In this document: positions 8,554-17,091 of the stretch, one piece after another
How positions within the stretch are numbered: the first letter of the stretch is position 1
Layout: each line of letters starts with the position of its first letter
Made by a program: the position numbers and the translations under genes
Notes under the pieces: generated by a model
The model's database searches: none
Told to the model about the DNA's origin: nothing
The model's input: only the letters and a program-made list of their open reading frames with translations
Assembly: GCF_006265095.1 (NCBI RefSeq)
Contig: NZ_VCNK01000004.1
Span: 424,681-488,680, forward strand
Length of the DNA: 64,000 nt
From: Phaeobacter sp. B1627
Lineage (GTDB): Bacteria > Pseudomonadota > Alphaproteobacteria > Rhodobacterales > Rhodobacteraceae
Direction of reading: 5' to 3'

Positions 8554-8624
8554 GGGTGGTTTTTCGGTCATGGGTGGTCTTTCGGTCTTGGCTGGCCTGG
8601 CGGGCTGGGATGGCCTGGCGGGCA
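8554..8624. repeat. tandem 17-18 bp repeats upstream of the cupin gene
   Basis: Two related 18-bp units (GGGTGGTTTTTCGGTCAT at 8554-8571 and GGGTGGTCTTTCGGTCTT at 8572-8589) are followed by two more sharing GGCCTGGCGGGC (8590-8606 and 8607-8624). They fill most of the 93-bp gap between the IclR gene stop and the cupin start on the minus strand, so they are probably transcribed as the cupin leader. Confidence 0.7.
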
Positions 8625-8628
8625 GGGG

Positions 8629-9354
8629 TCATGGCCCGGCCAGACCCTCGGCCGCATCGCGCAGCAGGTCTCGGGCGCGGTCGATAAAGGCGGTGTCGAA
8701 GCGGCTCAATGTGCCAAAGACGGACAGGGTCAAGGTGGTGCGCCCACCGGTCCTGACGGCGACGGATACGGCGGCAATGTCGGGTTCGTTGTCGCCCCGG
8801 TTGATCGCATGACCACTGCGCTGCGCCTGATCGAGGGCGGGTTCGATGGCGCGCAGCACGGCCGGCTCGACGCCCTGCGCCCTGGCCCAGCCCGCGCGGT
8901 CACGGACGGACATGTCGGCCAGAAACAGCCTCCCCTGCGCGGTCTCCAGCATCGGCAATGTGGTTCCGGTACGAATATTGACGGAAATCGGTCGCTGTGC
9001 AGCAGAGACCGCAACGCACAGGGGGCCGCGGGCGGTGAAGCGGCAGGCCATGACGGATTCATTCAGCTCCTGCCGCAGCGCATCCAGCGTCGCCTGCAGA
9101 GATCGGGGCAGGGGCGCCAGATCTTCGGCCATACGGCCCAGCCGGGCAAGACGCGGCCCCGGGGCAAACACACCGCGACGGACGGTGGTCAGCACCCCCG
9201 CAGTTTCGAGCGTGACCAGAAAGCGATGCGCGGTGGCATAGGACAGACGCAGCTCACGCGCGACCGTATCAGCCGTGAGTTCGGGACGCTCGTCACAGAA
9301 CAGGTCGAGCGCGTCGAAGGCCTTGATGACCGAAAGATTCACAGGCGTCGCCAT
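8629..9354 (-). CDS. IclR family transcriptional regulator
   Basis: A 241-residue regulator with an N-terminal winged helix-turn-helix (residues ~1-65; LTADTVARELRLSYATAHRFLVTLE) and a C-terminal IclR effector domain (~80-240). ATG 9354 has AAGGAGG eight bases upstream. It is co-directional with the cupin gene 93 bp downstream and divergent from the ThDP enzyme/TRAP operon across 110 bp, so autoregulation and control of both units is likely. IclR regulators commonly sense aromatic acids or glyoxylate-type metabolites; the inducer is unknown. The start region contains the palindrome GGAGGCCTCC overlapping the Shine-Dalgarno. Confidence 0.9.
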   Translation of the reverse strand: MATPVNLSVIKAFDALDLFCDERPELTADTVARELRLSYATAHRFLVTLETAGVLTTVRRGVFAPGPRLARLGRMAEDLAPLPRSLQATLDALRQELNESVMACRFTARGPLCVAVSAAQRPISVNIRTGTTLPMLETAQGRLFLADMSVRDRAGWARAQGVEPAVLRAIEPALDQAQRSGHAINRGDNEPDIAAVSVAVRTGGRTTLTLSVFGTLSRFDTAFIDRARDLLRDAAEGLAGP

Positions 9355-9464
9355 GCCGGAGGCCTCCTTGCAGCGGGATTGACTCAAGGTGGCCGTAGAG
9401 ATCACTATTTGCAAACAGAATCTTCGAATGTGATTTTATATCGTGGACGGGAAGGATCGAACCC
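9355..9464. promoter_or_regulatory. divergent control region, IclR / ThDP enzyme-TRAP operon
   Basis: A 110-bp spacer. A -35-like TTGACT lies at 9379-9384 with only a weak -10 (CACTAT) 18 bases on. A distant inverted pair ATCAC (9401-9405) and GTGAT (9430-9434) flanks an AT-rich core and could be part of a regulator site. The palindrome GGAGGCCTCC sits over the IclR ribosome-binding site. Confidence 0.4.
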
Positions 9465-11195
9465 ATGACAGAAGCAGGCCATATCACCGCAGGCGGGGCC
9501 ATCTTCGGAAAGCTCAAGGCGCTTGGTGTGGACTATGTCTTTGCCAATTCCGGAACTGACTTCCCGCCCATCATCGAAGGGCTGGTCGAGGCGCGGCGCG
9601 CGGGAATTGATCTGCCGACCCCGGTGACGGTGCCGCATGAACACGCGGCCGTGTCGATGGCCCATGGCTACTGGCAGATGACAGGGCGGCCGCAGGCGGT
9701 TCTGCTGCACACCAATGTGGGCCTTGCAAACGGGGCGACCGCCGCGATCAACGCTTGGTGCGATCAGGTGCCGATGATCCTGATGTCGGGCCGCACGCCG
9801 GTGACCGAACACTCGCGCTTTGGAGCGCGGACGGTGCCGATCGGTTGGGGGCAGGAGATGTTCGATCAGGAGGCGCTGGTCCGGGAGACCACCAAATGGC
9901 ACTACGAGCTGCGCTTTGCAGATCAGATCTCTGAATTGATGGACCGGGCCTGGGCGATCTGCAATTCCACCCCCAAGGGGCCGATCTATCTGAGCCTGCC
10001 ACGTGAAGTCCTGTGCGAGAGCTGCCCGCCGGAGGGGCTGGACCGGCCCTCGCGCATTGCGCCGGTGGTGACGGCGCCGGATGCAACCGCATTGGCACGC
10101 GCGGCGGAGGCGCTGGCCGGGGCAGAGGCGCCGCTGATCATTGCCCAGCGGGGCGCGGGAGGTGCGGCGGGGTTTGCCGCGCTGCAGCAGCTCTGCGAGA
10201 CCCATGCGCTGCCGCTGTCGCATTACTGGTCGAACCAACTGTCGCTGCCGTTGTCACATCCGATGCAGGTGGGGGCGGATCCGGGGCCGTGGCTGGCCGA
10301 GGCCGATGTGGTGCTGGTTCTGGACGCGCTTGCGCCGTGGTTCCCGGACAAGGTGACGCTGCGGGACGATGTGACAGTGATACAGGCGGGACCGGACCCG
10401 TTGTTTTCCCGCACGCCGGTGCGCAATTTTCCGGCGGCGATCACCCTGGCAGGCCCGGTGGAAACCGTCATTGACGCGCTGGCGCGGGAAATGGCCGGGC
10501 AGGCGCTGGAGACGGCGGATCTGACTGCCCGCCGCGACCGGATCACCACCGCATCCAAGGCGGCGCGCGCCAATGTGGAGGCGGTTGCCGAGGCCGGATG
10601 CACCGCCCCCATGAGCAAGGACTGGGTCAGCCTGTGTCTGGGCCGTGCGATCCGGGCCGAGGCCGCGCAGGGCCGCAAAGCCACCGTGTTTCACGAGCTG
10701 GGATGCCCGCTGATGCCGCTGGATCTCGATCAGCCGGGCAGCTATTTTCAGGAACCCCATTCCGGTGGTCTCGGTTGGGGGCTGCCTGCGGCCATCGGGG
10801 CGCAGATGGCCGATCCCGACCGTCTGGTGTTCGCCACCATGGGCGATGGCAGCTACATGTTCGCCAACCCCACCGCCTGCCATCTTGTGGCCGAGGCGCA
10901 TGAGGTTCCGGTGATCGTTCTGGTGCTCAACAACGAGGAATGGGGCGCCGTCCGGCATTCGGTCGAGGGTCTCTACCCCGAAGGCGCAGCCCGGGCCGCC
11001 AATGAGGTGCCGCTGACCTCGCTGCGGCCAAGCCCCGATTTCACCAAGACCGCAGCCGCCAGCCGGGCCTGGACCGAGACCGTGACGGATGGGGCCGATT
11101 TGCCGGCCGCGCTGGATCGTGCCATCAAGGTGGCCACCGCCGAACGCCGGCAGGTGGTGCTGAATATCGCCATTGCCCGGACCGCCCCGCACTAG
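9465..11195 (+). CDS. thiamine diphosphate-dependent enzyme, benzoylformate decarboxylase/acetolactate synthase-like
   Basis: A 576-residue three-domain ThDP enzyme. The N-terminal Pyr domain carries the cofactor-activating Glu59 in VPHEHAAVSMAHGYW. The PP domain has the metal/diphosphate motif GDGS at 460-463, continuing to VLVLNNEEWGAVR, which resembles the NNGTYGALR region of benzoylformate decarboxylase more than acetolactate synthase. The middle domain lacks an obvious FAD-binding signature. Expected chemistry is decarboxylation of a 2-oxo acid to an aldehyde, which would feed the aldehyde dehydrogenase upstream. GGAAGGA precedes ATG 9465. The TRAP binding-protein gene follows 42 bases downstream. 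A carboligase role cannot be excluded. Confidence 0.85.
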   Translation: MTEAGHITAGGAIFGKLKALGVDYVFANSGTDFPPIIEGLVEARRAGIDLPTPVTVPHEHAAVSMAHGYWQMTGRPQAVLLHTNVGLANGATAAINAWCDQVPMILMSGRTPVTEHSRFGARTVPIGWGQEMFDQEALVRETTKWHYELRFADQISELMDRAWAICNSTPKGPIYLSLPREVLCESCPPEGLDRPSRIAPVVTAPDATALARAAEALAGAEAPLIIAQRGAGGAAGFAALQQLCETHALPLSHYWSNQLSLPLSHPMQVGADPGPWLAEADVVLVLDALAPWFPDKVTLRDDVTVIQAGPDPLFSRTPVRNFPAAITLAGPVETVIDALAREMAGQALETADLTARRDRITTASKAARANVEAVAEAGCTAPMSKDWVSLCLGRAIRAEAAQGRKATVFHELGCPLMPLDLDQPGSYFQEPHSGGLGWGLPAAIGAQMADPDRLVFATMGDGSYMFANPTACHLVAEAHEVPVIVLVLNNEEWGAVRHSVEGLYPEGAARAANEVPLTSLRPSPDFTKTAAASRAWTETVTDGADLPAALDRAIKVATAERRQVVLNIAIARTAPH

Positions 11196-11237
11196 CGGCG
11201 TGACCCGGATCACCGAAGAGACGATAGGGAGGAAACC

Positions 11238-12275
11238 ATGTCTTTTTCAAGAATACTTGCGACGTCTGCAGTCGCGCTCGGGCTGATGACCGCCGCGGTT
11301 GCCGCGCAGGACATCCAGCTCAAGCTGCATCATTTCCTGAGCCCCAAGGCGCCCGCGCATACCAAGATGCTGGAACCCTGGGCCAAACGCATTGAGGAGG
11401 CCTCCGACGGGCGTGTGAAGATCGAGATCTTCCCGGCGATGACGCTGGGGGGCAAGCCGCCGCAGCTGCCACGGCAGGCGCGTGACGGGGTTGTCGATCT
11501 GGTCTGGATCGTGAACGCATATGCGGCCGGCGCCTTCCCGCGGACGGAAGTGTTCGAGCTGCCGGGTGTGCACAGGGGCGACAATGCCGCGGTGAACAAG
11601 GCGATGCTGGCGATGTACGACGACTTCCTCGCGGAGGATTTCCAGGGCGTGGTGCCGATGTTCCAGCATGTCCATCAGGGCCAGGCGATCCACATGGCAA
11701 ACGAAGAGGTCCGCAGCCCGGCCGACCTTGTTGGCAAGAAGATCCGGATCCCGTCGCGCACCGGCTCCTGGGTGCTGGAGGCGCTTGGCGCATCGCCGGT
11801 GCAGACCTCGGTCGGCGAGATCCCGGTGGCGCTGTCAAAGAAAGTCATCGATGGCGCGCTGATCCCCTTCGAGATCATTCCGGCGCTCAAGATCAATGAG
11901 GTGACGGGCTATCAGATCGAGGGACCACAGGGGCAGCGCCTCGGCACGACCTCCTTCTCGGTGTTGATGAACGAGGCCAAATGGAACAGCTTGCCCGAAG
12001 ATATCCAGGCGATCTTCCGCGAGGTTTCAGGCGCGGACTGGCACGGCGAGGTCGGCGAGGTCTGGGCGGGCGCCGATGCCTTCGGGATCAAGATCGCGAC
12101 AGACAGCGGCAACAGCCATGTGCAGCTGACGGACGAAGAGTGGGGCGCATTCGAAGCGGCGCTGTCGCCGGTGGTCGGCCGCTGGATCGAGGACATGGAG
12201 AGCAAGGGCATCGACGGGCAGGCCCTCTATGACCGGGCCGTCGAGCTGGTTGGCCAGAATATGGCCGCGAACTGA
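11238..12275 (+). CDS. dctP: TRAP transporter substrate-binding protein (DctP family)
   Basis: A 345-residue periplasmic solute receptor. The signal peptide (ILATSAVALGLMTAAVAAQ) is cleaved near AAQ-DIQ. The family core KIRIPSRTGSWVLEALGA around residue 165-180 contains the Arg that normally salt-bridges the carboxylate of the ligand, so an organic acid is likely. GGGAGG sits before ATG 11238. It follows the ThDP enzyme and is directly followed by the two TRAP membrane subunits; the ligand is plausibly the 2-oxo acid that enzyme uses. Confidence 0.92.
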   Translation: MSFSRILATSAVALGLMTAAVAAQDIQLKLHHFLSPKAPAHTKMLEPWAKRIEEASDGRVKIEIFPAMTLGGKPPQLPRQARDGVVDLVWIVNAYAAGAFPRTEVFELPGVHRGDNAAVNKAMLAMYDDFLAEDFQGVVPMFQHVHQGQAIHMANEEVRSPADLVGKKIRIPSRTGSWVLEALGASPVQTSVGEIPVALSKKVIDGALIPFEIIPALKINEVTGYQIEGPQGQRLGTTSFSVLMNEAKWNSLPEDIQAIFREVSGADWHGEVGEVWAGADAFGIKIATDSGNSHVQLTDEEWGAFEAALSPVVGRWIEDMESKGIDGQALYDRAVELVGQNMAAN

Positions 12276-12276
12276 G

Positions 12277-12807
12277 ATGAGTGCGGACATGCGTAGCGCG
12301 GGGCGGTTTCGTCCCGCGCGTCGTCTCATCGAAGGCTGGGCGATCCTCGGGGGGCTGGTGCTCTGTGGTGTGGTCATCGTCAACGCCTGGTCGATCCTCG
12401 CCGGCTGGCTGGCCAATAGCCCCTTTCCCGGCGATTTCGAACTGACGGAGATGGGGACAGCCGTGGCGGTCTTCGCCTTCCTGCCCTATTGCCAGCTGAC
12501 CGGGGCGAATGTCTCGGCCGACATCTTCACCATGCGGGCCTCGCCGGTACAGGTCGCGGTGATGTCGCTTGTTGCGGCCGTGGTGGCCTGTGCCTTCACC
12601 GGGGTGCTGATCTGGCGCATGTGGCTGGGTCTGGTGGACTACCGCACCTACACGGAATTCACTGGCATTCTGGAAATCCCGATCTGGTGGGCCTTCGTGC
12701 CCGCACTGATCTCTCTCGTCCTGCTGCTGATTGCCGCGCTCATCACCTTGAGCGAAGCGATCACGACTGTGCGCACAAACCGGAGCCAACGATCTTGGAC
12801 AGCCTGA
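12277..12807 (+). CDS. dctQ: TRAP transporter small permease (DctQ family)
   Basis: A 176-residue protein with four hydrophobic helices (about 25-47, 62-78, 92-115, 133-155), as in DctQ. GDFELTEMGTAVAVFAFLPYCQ is the conserved region between helices 1 and 2. ATG 12277 starts one base after the dctP stop. The 3' end overlaps the start of the large permease by 13 bases. It forms the membrane complex with DctM. Confidence 0.9.
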   Translation: MSADMRSAGRFRPARRLIEGWAILGGLVLCGVVIVNAWSILAGWLANSPFPGDFELTEMGTAVAVFAFLPYCQLTGANVSADIFTMRASPVQVAVMSLVAAVVACAFTGVLIWRMWLGLVDYRTYTEFTGILEIPIWWAFVPALISLVLLLIAALITLSEAITTVRTNRSQRSWTA

Positions 12808-14150
12808 CTATCGGATTGACGGGGCTTGTGGTCCTTGTTGCGCTCATCGCCATCCGTATTCCCATCGCCTATGCCATGCTTGTGGTTGGCGGCGTCGGTA
12901 CGGCGCTGCTGAACGGCTGGCCCATCGTCCTGAGCCAACTCAAGGATCTCGCCTACGCGCAATTCTCCACCTATGATCTGTCGGTGGTTCCGCTGTTTGT
13001 CCTGATGGGCGCCATCGCGTCCCGGACCGGGCTGTCGGCGGATCTGTTCCGGGCGGCGAACGCCTGGCTGGGCTGGATGCGGGGCGGAGTGGCGATGGCC
13101 GCGATCGCGGCCTGTGCGGGCTTTGGCGCGGTCTGCGGATCGTCGCTGGCCACGGCCTCCACCATGGGCCGGGTGGCGCTGCCGGAACTGAAACGATATC
13201 GCTATTCCAACCGGCTCGCCACCGGCACGATAGCGGCGGGCGGCGTGCTGGGGATCCTGATCCCGCCCTCGGTGGTGCTGATCATCTACGCGATCATCGT
13301 CGAGGCCAACGTGGTGACCATGTTCATGGCGGCGCTGCTGCCGGGGGTGATCGCGGTCGTCTTCTTCATCCTCACCATCCTCGCCTATACCACCCTGGTG
13401 CCCGGATCCGGGCCTGCGGGGACACGGGCCGAACGCAGCGAGCTGATCGCCTCGACGCTCAATATCTTTCCGGTGCTGGTGGTGTTCATTGCGGTGATCG
13501 GGGGGCTGTATTTCGGCCTGTTCAACCCGACACCTGCGGCTGCGGTCGGGGTGGTGATGGTGGCGCTCATTGCGGTGCTGCGCCGCAAGCTGACCCTCGT
13601 TGAAACCCGCGAAGCCCTGCTGGAGACCGCCCGCACCACGGGGATGGTGTTTCTGATCCTGCTGGGGGCGGAGCTTTTGAAGATCTTCATGGCGCGGGGC
13701 GGCGTGCCGCAGGCCATGGCCGAGATGATGGCCAATTCCGGCCTTGCGCCGATGACGACGCTGATTGTGCTGCTGGCGGCGCTCATTCTGCTGGGCTGCC
13801 TGATGGACAGCCTGTCGATGATCCTGCTGGTCATCCCGTTTTTCTGGCCGGTCCTGGTCGAGATCAACGGCGGCGATTATGCCGCCGCCGCGCAGAGCCC
13901 CTTTGGCCTGACCACCGAGGAGCTGAAGATCTGGTTCGGCATTCTGGCGCTGATCGTGGTGGAGCTGGGGCTGATCACGCCGCCCGTGGGCATGAATGTC
14001 TTCATCATCTCGGCACAGGCGCAGGATGTGCCGATGCGCGACACGTTTATCGGCGTGATGCCGTTCTTTGTCGCAGAGCTGATCCGCGTTGCGCTGCTGC
14101 TGGCGGTGCCGGGCATCGTCTTTGTTCTGCCCCGGCTGCTTGGCGGCTAG
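12795..14150 (+). CDS. dctM: TRAP transporter large permease (DctM family)
   Basis: A 451-residue membrane protein with about 12-13 helices. Family motifs are GWLGWMRGGVAMAAIAACAGFGAVCGSSLATASTMG (split by two helices) near residues 85-120 and GVLGILIPPSVVLIIYA near 150. No ATG fits the conserved N terminus LDSLTIGLTGLVVLVAL. The best start is TTG 12795, with GGAGCC eight bases upstream, inside the end of dctQ. A rare start codon and overlap suggest translational coupling. It is the Na+-driven translocating subunit. Confidence 0.9.
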   Translation: MDSLTIGLTGLVVLVALIAIRIPIAYAMLVVGGVGTALLNGWPIVLSQLKDLAYAQFSTYDLSVVPLFVLMGAIASRTGLSADLFRAANAWLGWMRGGVAMAAIAACAGFGAVCGSSLATASTMGRVALPELKRYRYSNRLATGTIAAGGVLGILIPPSVVLIIYAIIVEANVVTMFMAALLPGVIAVVFFILTILAYTTLVPGSGPAGTRAERSELIASTLNIFPVLVVFIAVIGGLYFGLFNPTPAAAVGVVMVALIAVLRRKLTLVETREALLETARTTGMVFLILLGAELLKIFMARGGVPQAMAEMMANSGLAPMTTLIVLLAALILLGCLMDSLSMILLVIPFFWPVLVEINGGDYAAAAQSPFGLTTEELKIWFGILALIVVELGLITPPVGMNVFIISAQAQDVPMRDTFIGVMPFFVAELIRVALLLAVPGIVFVLPRLLGG

Positions 14151-14460
14151 CCGGTCCCGGTGCGGCGCCCCTTCTCGGGCGCGCCGCCCGGATGCCACCC
14201 CTGCGCCCTTCGGTGCCGCCCGCCGTATGGGGCCGCCCCTTCGCCGCTCCTTCGCCGACCGTTCTCCATCCGGGCGCTACATGGCGCGACCCCACCGCCG
14301 CATTCCGTGAAATGCGTGGTCTGATTGCACTGCCTGCTCTCGGAGTAAACCTGAGGGTGCAATAAAAGTTGGCACTTTTCCGACAGGTCTTTAATCTTGG
14401 ACGAATTATCGCAAGAGACTCACCCTTTAAAAATAAATATACACCAACAGGGAGATTGAA
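14151..14460. promoter_or_regulatory. spacer between TRAP operon and uspA
   Basis: A 310-bp gap. The first half is GC-rich with a GCGCCC/GGGCGC hairpin (about 14165-14185) lacking a U-run, a weak terminator candidate for dctM. The second half (14340-14460) is AT-rich and must hold the uspA promoter; TTGGCA near 14370 and TTTAAT are only loosely -35/-10-like. A wide inverted pair ATTGCAC (14324-14330) and GTGCAAT (14357-14363) could bind a regulator. No gene is seen. Confidence 0.4.
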
Positions 14461-14898
14461 ATGGCAGCTAAAATTGTCATTGGCCTCGACGGGACAGACA
14501 CAGGTGAACGTGCGTTGGCATTTGCCAAGGATCTGGCATCACGCATGGATGTCTGCGAATTGCTGGTCGCCTATGTGATCGAATGGTCACCGTTTACCTT
14601 CCAAACTGCCGAAGAAAACGAGCGACGGCACAAGCGGCGCGAAGAAGAGATCGCTCTGGCGACCTCGCGGATCGTGGATCCTGCTGTCGCCAAACTGAAG
14701 GAGGCAGGGTTTGCCGCGACGGGTTTGGTGCGGCACGGCGATGTGGCCGAGACCCTGAACAGGCTGAGCAATGAGAACGGTGCGACGCAGATCGTCGTCG
14801 GTCGCGCCTCGTCCGACGGGTTTACAAAACGCCTGTTCGGCAGCTCGACGCAGAACCTTGTCATGCACGCAGATGTGCCGGTCACAGTGGTCGGATAG
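14461..14898 (+). CDS. uspA: universal stress protein (UspA family)
   Basis: A 145-residue single-domain Usp fold protein. The first strand IVIGLDGTDTGERALAFA has the nucleotide-contact Asp, and the C-terminal loop VVGRASSDGFTKRLFGSSTQNLVMHADVPVTVVG matches in outline the ATP-binding G-x2-G-x9-G-S/T pattern, though the first glycine pair is degenerate. GGGAGA precedes ATG 14461. The alanine symporter gene starts ten bases after its stop, so the two are likely cotranscribed; Usp proteins encoded beside transporters often act as regulatory partners. Confidence 0.9.
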   Translation: MAAKIVIGLDGTDTGERALAFAKDLASRMDVCELLVAYVIEWSPFTFQTAEENERRHKRREEEIALATSRIVDPAVAKLKEAGFAATGLVRHGDVAETLNRLSNENGATQIVVGRASSDGFTKRLFGSSTQNLVMHADVPVTVVG

Positions 14899-14907
14899 GA
14901 GCATGTG

Positions 14908-16461
14908 ATGAACAGATTTCAAAACACGTGGCTGATTTCAGCCGCCCTTCTCTCGATGTCCGCTCCGGTTGCCGCGCAGGAAGCCCTCAGCATCGATCAA
15001 AAAGTCAACCAGGCCTTCGCAACCGCGACGGGGCCCTTTGTCAACCTCATTTTCGCGCCATTTCCCGGCACCAGTTTCCCCTGGATTGTCATGTGGCTGG
15101 TCATTGCGGCGACCATTTTCACATTATACTTCGGGTTTGTTCAGCTGCGGTATTTCGCACATGCCATTCAGCTGGTCAAAGGCGAGTACACCGATCCGGA
15201 TGATGCCGGCGAGGTCAGCCATTTCCAGGCGCTGGCCACGGCTCTGTCCGGGACCGTTGGGCTTGGCAATATTGCGGGCGTCGCGGTTGCGGTCGGAATT
15301 GGCGGTCCGGGTGCGACATTCTGGATGATCCTTGCGGGGCTCTTGGGGATGGCCTCGAAATTCACCGAATGTACGCTGGGTGTGAAATACCGCAACGAAT
15401 ATGAGGACGGCACCGTTTCCGGTGGCCCTATGTACTACATTTCAAAAGGTTTTAACGAGCTGGGCCTGCCCGGCGGAAAAATCCTTGCGGTTGTATTTTC
15501 GATCTTCTGCATCCTCGGCGCGCTGGGCGGCGGAAACATGTTCCAGGCCAATCAGGCCCATGCGCAGATTTCCGGCATTGTCGGGGATTATCCCGGATGG
15601 ATCACCGGGCTGATCTTTGCGGTTGTCGTGTTTGCGGTGATCGTCGGGGGGATCAAATCGATCGCCAATGTCACCGAAAAGGTGGTGCCGTTCATGGGCA
15701 TTCTCTACGTGGTTGCGGCCCTGATCATCCTGCTGGTCAATTTCAACATGATCGGCTGGGCCTTTGGTCAGATCTTTGCCGGTGCCTTTACCGGCCTCGG
15801 GGTCGCAGGCGGCATGGTCGGCGCCCTGATCCAGGGCTTCAAACGGGCGGCCTTCTCCAACGAGGCGGGGGTCGGCTCTGCCGCCATCGCGCACTCTGCG
15901 GTGAAGACCAAGGAGCCGATCACAGAAGGTTTCGTCTCGCTGCTGGAACCGCTGATCGACACCGTGGTGATCTGTACGATGACGGCGCTGGTCATCATCA
16001 TCTCGCAGCAGTTGATCGTCGACGAGGCGACCGGGCGCTATATGCTCAATGAGGCGGGGACCGCCATTGCCACCGTCGACGGGAATTCAGGCGTTGCCCT
16101 GACCTCTGCCGCCTTCGCCTCCGGGATCAGCTGGTTTCCCTATGTTCTGGCCGTTGCCGTTGTCCTCTTCGCCTTCTCCACGATGATTTCCTGGAGCTAC
16201 TACGGGCTCAAGGCGTGGACCTATCTCTTTGGCGAGGGCAAGACGTCGGAAATGACGTTCAAGCTGATCTTCTGCGTCTTTGTCGTCATCGGTGCGGCGG
16301 CCTCGCTCGGTCCGGTGATTGATTTCTCGGATGCGGCGATCTTTGCCATGGCGGTGGTGAACATCTTCTGCCTGTACTTCCTGATGAAGATCGTCCGCAA
16401 GGAACTCGCCTCCTATTCGGCGCGCCTTGAGAGCGGTGAGATCAAGAAGTATTCACACTGA
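14908..16461 (+). CDS. sodium:alanine symporter (AGCS family)
   Basis: A 517-residue inner-membrane symporter with about 10-11 helices. It carries the AGCS signature ALSGTVGLGNIAGVAVAVGIGGPG near residues 110-130 and the conserved RAAFSNEAGVGSAAIAHSA segment near 315. The N-terminal ~30 residues resemble a cleavable signal (LLSMSAPVAAQEA), seen in some family members. ATG 14908 is preferred to GTG 14905 because GGAG lies six bases upstream. It probably imports alanine or glycine with Na+, consistent with a marine lifestyle. Coupled to uspA. Confidence 0.93.
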   Translation: MNRFQNTWLISAALLSMSAPVAAQEALSIDQKVNQAFATATGPFVNLIFAPFPGTSFPWIVMWLVIAATIFTLYFGFVQLRYFAHAIQLVKGEYTDPDDAGEVSHFQALATALSGTVGLGNIAGVAVAVGIGGPGATFWMILAGLLGMASKFTECTLGVKYRNEYEDGTVSGGPMYYISKGFNELGLPGGKILAVVFSIFCILGALGGGNMFQANQAHAQISGIVGDYPGWITGLIFAVVVFAVIVGGIKSIANVTEKVVPFMGILYVVAALIILLVNFNMIGWAFGQIFAGAFTGLGVAGGMVGALIQGFKRAAFSNEAGVGSAAIAHSAVKTKEPITEGFVSLLEPLIDTVVICTMTALVIIISQQLIVDEATGRYMLNEAGTAIATVDGNSGVALTSAAFASGISWFPYVLAVAVVLFAFSTMISWSYYGLKAWTYLFGEGKTSEMTFKLIFCVFVVIGAAASLGPVIDFSDAAIFAMAVVNIFCLYFLMKIVRKELASYSARLESGEIKKYSH

Positions 16462-16468
16462 AGACCAC

Positions 16469-16506
16469 CCCCGGCACGGATCAGAGCAGATCGATCTGTG
16501 CCGGGG
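16469..16506 (+). terminator. hairpin downstream of the alanine symporter gene
   Basis: CCCCGGCAC (16469-16477) pairs perfectly with GTGCCGGGG (16498-16506); the 20-nt loop contains the palindrome AGATCGATCT. It begins eight bases after the symporter stop. There is no U-run, so it may be a transcript-end stabiliser and not a true intrinsic terminator. Confidence 0.5.
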
Positions 16507-16512
16507 CATACA

Positions 16513-16556
16513 TCCTGCGCCCGTCCTGTGGTCGTCCTGCGCCCGTCCTGCGCCTG
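16513..16556. repeat. 11-bp tandem repeat, four units
   Basis: Four exact-length units: TCCTGCGCCCG, TCCTGTGGTCG, TCCTGCGCCCG, TCCTGCGCCTG. They follow the symporter hairpin directly and lie 140 bp before the glyoxalase gene. The 11-bp spacing is near one helical turn. Confidence 0.75.
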
Positions 16557-16695
16557 TGCCCCGCGTGGCGGCATGCCGCGCGATCAGAGAGCATTTTCAA
16601 TCACATCTTTGCGTTTGACCGGCTCGGGCTTGCAATCGACCGGCCGTTTCCTGCAGATCTGTCCCCATCAGAACACGCAATGCAGGAAACATCCG

Positions 16696-17091
16696 ATGAC
16701 CAAGCTTGCCCACAGCATGATCCGAGTCCTCAACGAGGCGACCTCGGTCGACTTCTACAAATCGGCCTTTGGGCTGGTGGTTGCCGACCGGCTGGATTTC
16801 GACGGGTTCACACTGATCTACATGACCGCGCCCGAGGGCGGCTTCGAGCTGGAACTGACAGTGAACAAGGATCGCACCACGCCCTATGACCTCGGCGACG
16901 GATACGGGCATCTTGCAGTGGTGGTCGAGGATCTTGAGGCGGCGCATGCGCAGGTCGAGGCGGCAGGCGGCGCGCCCCGCGATATCGTCGACTTTCGCCC
17001 GGCCGGGGACCGCGTGGCGCGGTTCTTTTTTGCCGCCGACCCCGATGGCTACCAGATCGAAGTCATCGAAAAAGGCGGCCGCTTCACCTGA
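16696..17091 (+). CDS. gloA: lactoylglutathione lyase (glyoxalase I)
   Basis: A 131-residue VOC-fold metalloenzyme converting the methylglyoxal-glutathione hemithioacetal to S-lactoylglutathione. The four expected metal ligands are visible: His6 (KLAHSMIRV), Glu in FELELT (~56), His in GHLAVVV (~74) and Glu in YQIEVIE (~123). Length is typical for the short Ni-type bacterial enzyme. The start at 16696 fits the family N terminus MTKLAHSMIRV; GCAGGAAAC upstream is a weak ribosome-binding site. It stands alone, followed by the aminotransferase after 130 bp. Confidence 0.92.
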   Translation: MTKLAHSMIRVLNEATSVDFYKSAFGLVVADRLDFDGFTLIYMTAPEGGFELELTVNKDRTTPYDLGDGYGHLAVVVEDLEAAHAQVEAAGGAPRDIVDFRPAGDRVARFFFAADPDGYQIEVIEKGGRFT

